A stretch of 64,000 bases of DNA from the NCBI RefSeq assembly GCF_963665245.1, contig NZ_OY762269.1, positions 1,550,001 through 1,614,000 of the forward strand, read 5' to 3'. The notes under the pieces were generated by a model. That model saw only the letters and a list, made by a program, of their open reading frames with translations, was not told where the DNA came from and ran no database searches. The DNA is from an uncultured Paludibaculum sp. GTDB taxonomy: Bacteria; Acidobacteriota; Terriglobia; Bryobacterales; Bryobacteraceae. Shown here in pieces: positions 58,989 to 64,000 of this stretch (within the stretch, counting starts at the first letter, position 1; each line of letters begins with the position of its first letter). Made by a program: the position numbers and the translations under genes.

Positions 58989-60200
58989 ATGAAACGCTGG
59001 TTGTGGATAGTGGTCCTGGCCGTCGTGGCCGCGGGGGGGCTGTGGCTCGCCTCGAAACGCAATGCGCCGCCGGAATCGCCCTTTGCGCGGGCCCACCGCG
59101 AGACTTTGGTGAGCATGCTCACCACCAATGGGAAGACCGAGCCGGTCGAATGGTCGCCCGTCCATGCCGAACGCGAGGGCCGTGTTCTGCGGGTGGTGGT
59201 GGAACGGGGCCAGACGGTCGCAGCCGGATCGGTTCTGGCCGAACTGGACAACAACGATGCGCAGTCGGAGTTGGCGGCCGCCCAGGCTCGCTTTGAACAG
59301 GCCACAGTCGAACTGGCCAACCTCCGCCGCGGCGGACGCGCCGCCGAAATCGCTGAAATCGAAGGACAACTGAAGCGCTTCCAGGTGGAGCGCGAGCCAG
59401 CCAAACGAGAAGTCGCGTCACTGGAGCGCCTGGTGACGAATCAGGCCGCGACACGCTTTGAACTGGACGCGGCCAAAGACAAACTCGCTCAACTCGACAC
59501 ACAGATTGCAGCCCAACAGGCACGCCGCGCGGCGTTGGTTGGGCAAGGAGACATTCCGGTGGCCGAGGCGCGTGTCCGCGACGCGCAAGCCGCGGTCCAG
59601 TTGGCGCAGCGGCGCAAGGAGCAGTCGGTGATCCGCACCCCGCGCGGGGGCGTTGTCTACGATTTGGCGGTCAAGTCCGGCGCCTGGCTCGGCGCAGGTG
59701 ATCTGGTGGCCAAGGTCGGCGATACCTCCAAACTGCGCATCACGGTGTATATTGACGAGCCGGACCTCGGCCGCATCCGTAAGGGATTGCCGGTGGAGAT
59801 CACCTGGCAGGCGGAACCGCGCGGTGCGTGGAAGGGCGTGGTGGATGATGTCCCCACGCAGGTGATCGCGCTGGGCACGCGGCAGGTGGGCGAGGTGGTC
59901 ACGCTGGCCGACAACCCGAATCACGATTTGCCGCCCGGCGCCAACATCGACGCCCTCATCCGTACTCAGGTGGTAGAGAATGCCATTACGATTCCAAAGG
60001 CGGCCTTGCGGCGCGAAGGCGGAGAGCTTGGTGTCTTCGTTCTACAGGCTGACAAGCTGACGTGGAAGAAGGTGACGGTGGGGGTCTCCAGCGAGACCAA
60101 AGCCGAAGTGCAGAATGGCGTAAGCGATGGAGACAGTGTGGCTTTGCCGTCGGAAAAGCCGCTGGCCGCAGGCATGACGGTCACGCCGGTCTATCCGTAG
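58989..60200 (+). CDS. efflux RND/HlyD-type periplasmic adaptor protein
   Basis: 403 residues. An N-terminal anchor ('MKRWLWIVVLAVVAAGGLWLA') leads to a barrel-sandwich, then a coiled-coil hairpin (about 80-190) with heptads such as 'QSELAAAQARFEQATVELANLRRGGRAAEIAEIEGQLKRFQVEREPAKREVASLERLVTNQAATRFELDAAKDKLAQLDTQ' (described by its leucine pattern), and a beta-barrel with 'APRGGVVYDLAVKSGAWLGAGDLVAKVGD' and a membrane-proximal domain. Adaptors link inner-membrane pumps to outer-membrane ducts; no pump gene follows, since the next gene is convergent. The start follows the previous gene by ten bases. Confidence 0.85.
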   Translation: MKRWLWIVVLAVVAAGGLWLASKRNAPPESPFARAHRETLVSMLTTNGKTEPVEWSPVHAEREGRVLRVVVERGQTVAAGSVLAELDNNDAQSELAAAQARFEQATVELANLRRGGRAAEIAEIEGQLKRFQVEREPAKREVASLERLVTNQAATRFELDAAKDKLAQLDTQIAAQQARRAALVGQGDIPVAEARVRDAQAAVQLAQRRKEQSVIRTPRGGVVYDLAVKSGAWLGAGDLVAKVGDTSKLRITVYIDEPDLGRIRKGLPVEITWQAEPRGAWKGVVDDVPTQVIALGTRQVGEVVTLADNPNHDLPPGANIDALIRTQVVENAITIPKAALRREGGELGVFVLQADKLTWKKVTVGVSSETKAEVQNGVSDGDSVALPSEKPLAAGMTVTPVYP

Positions 60201-60205
60201 AACCT

Positions 60206-61120
60206 TTAGGACGGACGCGGAACGCTGGCCGATGGCAGCTGCCGGTCTTCCGCCACCCGCAGGTGGTGGGTTTCGGCTTCCAGTTGTTCGGTGTGGTCGA
60301 CGCCGGACACTGTGATCTGGAATTTGTTGTTGTCGGCGCGCGTTACGAAGCCACGCTCCCTCAAGTACCAGAGCGTGAATTCCAGATGGTCCCGGGCGAT
60401 GCCCAGCAGGTCTTCCATCTCGAACAGACTCATCATCGGGTTGCGGGTATCCTGCACCCGCTTGCGGTACAAGACACTCAGCACGCCGTAGCGCTTCGTC
60501 TTCTCGGCTTGCGTCCCACGGGCGGATTCCGGCGAGTGGAAGACGCGCCAGCGGGCTTTCAGCGTCTGGGCGTAGACGGCGTCGTAAGCTGCGCGCCGCT
60601 CCGGACTACCCAGGATCTCGAACGCCTTGGTGACGTTCTTGAACGCTTCCTCGTCGCCTGATTCCCTGTTATCAGGGTGATAGCGCTGGGCCAGCATGCG
60701 ATAGACACGGTGGATGGTGTCATTCAGCGCCTTCGGGTTCACCTGGAGCAATTCGTAGAGATCTTCCTCGGGCATCGGCCCGATCGTCGCTCCGGCCGAC
60801 TCAGAGGCAGCCCTTTCACACAACAGGCCTACGCGGTAGAAACCCATCGCACCGGGCCGGCACCAGCAGACCTTGGCCCGTTCGCCCAGCTCAAAGCCCA
60901 CGGAAGAGGTCTCGCCAGGCACCCGCAGCTGAACCACAAGGCCCAACGGGAGAGCCACTCTCAGTTGGAGACCTACCCCGCCTTCGCTGACGTCCACGAG
61001 TTTGGCCACCGGCGTCTGCCGGACGTTGTACTCGTCGTCATACGCCAGCCGGACCTCGATCGTTTTGGTCTCGAGGGTTCGCTTCCGGCTGCGGCGCTCG
61101 CCTGGACGGTTTTCGGTCAT
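60206..61120 (-). CDS. PilZ domain-DnaJ domain fusion protein
   Basis: 304 residues. The N-terminal PilZ-like barrel (about 10-105) has 'RRSRKRTLETKTIEVRLAY' and 'VDVSEGGVGLQLR', which resembles the c-di-GMP-binding RxxxR and D/NxSxxG signatures. A J-domain follows (about 119-182) with the HPD triplet in 'AQRYHPDN' and 'AFEILGSPERRAAYD'. The C-terminal part (about 210-275) is helical with a winged-helix-like pattern ('LEFTLWYLRERGFVTRADNNKFQITVSG'). It may couple c-di-GMP to DnaK recruitment, which is an inference. It is convergent with the efflux adaptor and followed by the parvulin gene on the same strand. Confidence 0.75.
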   Translation of the reverse strand: MTENRPGERRSRKRTLETKTIEVRLAYDDEYNVRQTPVAKLVDVSEGGVGLQLRVALPLGLVVQLRVPGETSSVGFELGERAKVCWCRPGAMGFYRVGLLCERAASESAGATIGPMPEEDLYELLQVNPKALNDTIHRVYRMLAQRYHPDNRESGDEEAFKNVTKAFEILGSPERRAAYDAVYAQTLKARWRVFHSPESARGTQAEKTKRYGVLSVLYRKRVQDTRNPMMSLFEMEDLLGIARDHLEFTLWYLRERGFVTRADNNKFQITVSGVDHTEQLEAETHHLRVAEDRQLPSASVPRPS

Positions 61121-61237
61121 CTGCTATACAGTTCGGCACAGTGCCGACTTCTGAATAGGGGAGAGCCTTCCACCGACAACATCTTATGGTTGGGGACCAT
61201 CGCAGCTCCGGGCTGTGAGGGGTCCCCACGCGGATCG

Positions 61238-62263
61238 CTACTGCTTGACGGTTGCCGGCGCGGTTGGTGCGCCGAAGTAGGTTTCGTCCAGGACCGGCTT
61301 GCCGGCCGCTTTGACGGTCTCCATGGCCTTCTGCGCGTGTTCCGACTCCATGCGCCGCTCAATCTCCGTTTTGACTTCCTCGAACGGCTTGGCTCCGCGT
61401 TCCTGCACCTGGATCAGGTGGTAGCCGAACTGGCTCTTGACGGGCTGGCTCAGTTCGCCGATGGGCAGGGAAAAGACGGCCTGGTCGAACTGAGGCACCA
61501 TCTTGCCCTTGGCGAATGTGCCCAAATCGCCGCCCTGCGCGCCGCTGCCGGTGTCGTCGGATTCGGCCTTGGCCAAGGTTGCGAAGTCTTCACCCTTGGA
61601 GATCTTCTCGCGCAATTCGTTGGTCTTGGACAGCGCTTCCTCTTCCGTCAGGTCCTTCTGGTCCTTCTTCAACGGCACGCGGGAACCTTTGAAACGAATG
61701 AGGATATGCCGCGCCTTGGCACTCGCGAAGTCGTTCTTGTGCCCTTCGTACCATTCCTTCTCGGCGGCCTCGGTCGGTTTGTTCAGTTCCAGCAGGTGCT
61801 GGTAGAGGTTCGAAGCCAGGATGCCCTCGGTCTGGAGTTGCAACTGCAGCTTGACGGCTGGTTTCTCGTCGATTTTGAGCCGGCGGGCCTCGGCGGCGTA
61901 GGTGTAGATCTCGCCCAACTGCTCGGCCAGCTTGCGGCGCGCTTCCGGCGTGTTGCCGCCCAACTGATTCTTCAGGTTGGCCGGCAGGTTCGACATGATG
62001 TCGTCGAACTCCGACTTCGTCATCTTCCTGGGGCCCGCGGTGAACACGACAGGATCATTGCCGGCCGGCTTCGCGGCGGCGGGTGCGGCGGCAGGCTTCG
62101 CTGGCGCGGCAGCCGGTTTCGCCGGAGTGGTAGCCGGTTTCGCGGCCGGCGACTGAGCCGGAGATGCCTTGGCCGGCGCCTGTTTTGCGGGGGCGGCGGC
62201 AGGTGCCTGCGCCCATACGGCGCCGCCAAGCATCACAATGAGTAGAACTCGCATATTTCTCAT
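61238..62263 (-). CDS. secreted parvulin-type peptidyl-prolyl isomerase (SurA/PrsA-like)
   Basis: 341 residues with a signal peptide (MRNMRVLLIVMLGGAVWA). A long alanine-proline-lysine linker (about 20-70) is followed by a SurA-type N-domain ('TKSEFDDIMSNLPANLKNQL'). The parvulin domain (about 180-285) has 'ARHILIRFKG', 'DFATLAKAESDDTGSGAQGGDLGTFAKGKMVPQFDQAVFSLPIGELSQPVKSQFGYHLIQV' as a family-typical core. It helps outer-membrane or secreted proteins fold. The linker is unusually long. The ATG shares the palindrome CATG with the start of the divergent exporter gene. Confidence 0.87.
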   Translation of the reverse strand: MRNMRVLLIVMLGGAVWAQAPAAAPAKQAPAKASPAQSPAAKPATTPAKPAAAPAKPAAAPAAAKPAGNDPVVFTAGPRKMTKSEFDDIMSNLPANLKNQLGGNTPEARRKLAEQLGEIYTYAAEARRLKIDEKPAVKLQLQLQTEGILASNLYQHLLELNKPTEAAEKEWYEGHKNDFASAKARHILIRFKGSRVPLKKDQKDLTEEEALSKTNELREKISKGEDFATLAKAESDDTGSGAQGGDLGTFAKGKMVPQFDQAVFSLPIGELSQPVKSQFGYHLIQVQERGAKPFEEVKTEIERRMESEHAQKAMETVKAAGKPVLDETYFGAPTAPATVKQ

Positions 62264-64000
62264 GGTAACCCGCCCATCTTCCAAAGCTGAGAGAACCCCT
62301 TCGCGCTCGAAAGGCGACGGCCCGAAGAAACCCACCAGTTGGAAAGCTGTCTGGCCGGACGTCCAGGAACTGATGCGGCCCCGCCGAAATCAGCTTCTGC
62401 TGGGCCTGCTTCTGATCTTCATCAGCCGTTGCGCCGGCCTGGTGCTGCCGAGTTCCACCAAGTATCTGGTGGATGACGTCCTCGGAAAACACAAGCCCGA
62501 ACTGCTGACCCCTCTCATTTTGGCAGTCCTCGCCGCCACCGCCGTACAGGGCGTAACCTCCTTTTGGCTCACACAGTTACTGTCGAAGTCGGCGCAGAAG
62601 CTGATCGCTGAACTGCGCTGCAAGGTACAGGCCCATGTCGGGCGGCTGCCCGTCACCTATTTCGACACCAACAAGAGCGGCCAACTGGTATCGCGCATCA
62701 TGAATGACGTCGAGGGCGTGCGGAATCTGGTGGGCACCGGCCTGGTTGAGTTTGTCGGCGGCTTGCTCACTGCCTTCCTGGCCTTTTTCATGCTGCTGCG
62801 CATCAGCCCGCTGCTGACGGGACTCGCCCTGGCTGTGGTCCTCAGCTTCTCTCTCGTGCTCCAGCGCGCTTTCAAGACTCTTCGCCCTATCTTTCGAGAG
62901 CGCGGCAAGATCACGGCCGAGGTCACCGGGCGACTGACCGAATCGCTGGGCGGCATCCGAGTGATCAAGGGGTACCATGCCGAGGAGCGCGAAGAGAACG
63001 TCTTCCGCGCTGGCGCACAGCGGATTCTCGACAACGTGCTGCAATCGCTGACCGGCGTGTCGTTGATGAGTCTTTCCGCGACGGTCCTGCTCGGGCTGGT
63101 GGGTGCCCTGGTCATGTTCGTTGGCGGCCGTCAGATCCTCAACGGCACTCTGACCCTGGGCGGCTTCGTCACGTTCACGGCGTTCCTGGCCATCCTGGTC
63201 GCCCCGGTTTTCCAGATCGTCGGCATTGGGACCCAGTTGACCGAGGCTCTGGCGGGTTTGGAACGAACCCGGGAGATTCTCAACGAGCAGGCCGAGGATG
63301 CCGATCCGCAGCGCTCCGCCGTCATGGGCCCCATTCACGGCGACGTGCTCTTCGACGACGTGCGGTTCTCCTATGAAGAGGGCAAAGAGGTGCTGCATGG
63401 GGTGAGTTTCCACGCACCGGCCGGTACGGTTACTGCACTGGTGGGTTCCTCGGGTTCGGGTAAGTCGACCACCATCGGACTGATCTCCGCCTTCCATGCT
63501 CCGACGCACGGTACCGTTCTGGTGGACGGGCAGGACCTTTCGAAGGTGCGGTTGTCCAGCTACCGCACGCAACTGGGCGTCGTGCTGCAGGAGACGTTCC
63601 TGTTCGACGGCACCATCCGCGAGAATGTCGCGTTTGCGCGTCCGCATGCGACGGAGGCGGAGATTCTGGAAGCGTGCCGCATCGCGCGCGTCGACGAGTT
63701 TGCCGAGCGGTTCCCGGAAGGCTACGAGACCATCGTAGGCGAGCGCGGCGTGAAATTGAGCGGCGGTCAGAAACAGCGCGTCTCCATTGCTCGGGCCATT
63801 CTGGCCGATCCGCGGATCCTCATCCTGGACGAAGCCACGTCGAGCCTCGACAGTGAGACGGAGGCTCTGATTCAGCACGGCCTCAGCTACCTGATGCAGG
63901 GGCGCACGACATTCGTCATTGCGCACCGTCTGTCGACCATCCGACGGGCCGATCAGATTCTGGTGATGGAAGACGGACTGCTGGTGGAGAAGGGCTCGCA
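62262..64000 (+). CDS. MsbA-like ABC exporter (partial, runs off the window)
   Basis: 579 codons from an ATG that overlaps the divergent start of the parvulin gene, and the window ends inside the ATPase domain. The transmembrane domain covers about residues 40-345 with coupling-helix residues 'RLPVTYFDTNKSGQLVSRIMNDVEGVRNLVGTGLVE'. The ATPase carries Walker A 'GSSGSGKST' (about 394-402), signature 'LSGGQ' (about 499-503), Walker B 'ILILDEAT' (about 519-526) and the switch His in 'IAHRLS'. Half-transporters of this type flip lipids or peptides. An ATG at 62373 with AGGA upstream is an alternative start. The last residues are missing. Confidence 0.9.
   Translation, partial: MVTRPSSKAERTPSRSKGDGPKKPTSWKAVWPDVQELMRPRRNQLLLGLLLIFISRCAGLVLPSSTKYLVDDVLGKHKPELLTPLILAVLAATAVQGVTSFWLTQLLSKSAQKLIAELRCKVQAHVGRLPVTYFDTNKSGQLVSRIMNDVEGVRNLVGTGLVEFVGGLLTAFLAFFMLLRISPLLTGLALAVVLSFSLVLQRAFKTLRPIFRERGKITAEVTGRLTESLGGIRVIKGYHAEEREENVFRAGAQRILDNVLQSLTGVSLMSLSATVLLGLVGALVMFVGGRQILNGTLTLGGFVTFTAFLAILVAPVFQIVGIGTQLTEALAGLERTREILNEQAEDADPQRSAVMGPIHGDVLFDDVRFSYEEGKEVLHGVSFHAPAGTVTALVGSSGSGKSTTIGLISAFHAPTHGTVLVDGQDLSKVRLSSYRTQLGVVLQETFLFDGTIRENVAFARPHATEAEILEACRIARVDEFAERFPEGYETIVGERGVKLSGGQKQRVSIARAILADPRILILDEATSSLDSETEALIQHGLSYLMQGRTTFVIAHRLSTIRRADQILVMEDGLLVEKGS

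Noticed and set aside
60677..62245. Plus-strand open frame of 522 codons opposite the PilZ-DnaJ and parvulin genes
   Set aside because: No motif and it crosses two real minus-strand genes and their intergenic gap.

Overview
The window looks like a chromosomal piece of a high-GC member of Acidobacteriota, most likely the Solibacteres/Bryobacterales group. This is inferred from an ADOP-type FtsX permease end, PEP-CTERM proteins, a protein with the 'STGP' N-terminal motif common in Acidobacteria and Planctomycetes, a bacillithiol-type deacetylase, and many small secreted proteins of unknown function. No rRNA or tRNA gene was recognised. Both window ends cut through a gene (an ABC-type permease on the left, an MsbA-like exporter on the right).

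1-16 kb is ordinary, densely packed sequence: PepSY membrane pair, ssb, secreted proteins, a tightly coupled run (PHP/esterase fusion, PfkB kinase, rhomboid protease, BshB1-like deacetylase), a GH5-like protein, a cupin, a class A beta-lactamase-like protein without its catalytic residues, an FMN reductase, and a PQQ-type sugar dehydrogenase coupled to a five-heme cytochrome c.

16-31 kb is an accessory region with low gene density. It holds an IS256-family element that has cut a secreted-protein gene (9-bp target duplication, and the two halves rejoin in frame), two PEP-CTERM proteins, two small minus-strand proteins, a second copy of a secreted protein found at 13 kb, a decayed DapF-like fragment, and a three-gene RNA-repair operon: SAM methyltransferase, Rnl2-like RNA ligase and HD-Pnk end-healing enzyme. 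After these comes an STGP-motif protein with codon-level tandem repeats, then a cluster of roughly 170-bp repeats. One repeat copy carries a second, two-gene insertion sequence (HARE-HTH-like protein plus DDE transposase) flanked by a 21-bp palindromic direct repeat.

31-64 kb returns to core-like genes: a DapF homologue whose two catalytic cysteines are serines, a membrane glycosyltransferase, a PfkB kinase, two metallophosphoesterases, uvrC, maeB, a DUF1080 protein, a DUF309 domain fused in frame to a secreted beta-propeller-like region, a HyuB subunit, a pair of small EamA/SMR-type membrane proteins, and a hybrid histidine kinase. Then follow an operon of Omp85-like barrel, secreted kinase-fold-like protein and PAP2 phosphatase, a tRNA nucleotidyltransferase, xerD, a 2'-5' RNA ligase-like protein, a patatin with an apparent ATT start, an efflux adaptor, a PilZ-DnaJ fusion, a parvulin isomerase and the MsbA-like exporter.

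The most interesting single system is the RNA-repair operon at 23.4-25.9 kb. Next are the two-gene insertion sequence at the palindromic repeat, and the three proteins that keep a known enzyme fold but lack, or change, its catalytic residues or its usual place in the cell (beta-lactamase-like, DapF-like, secreted kinase-like).
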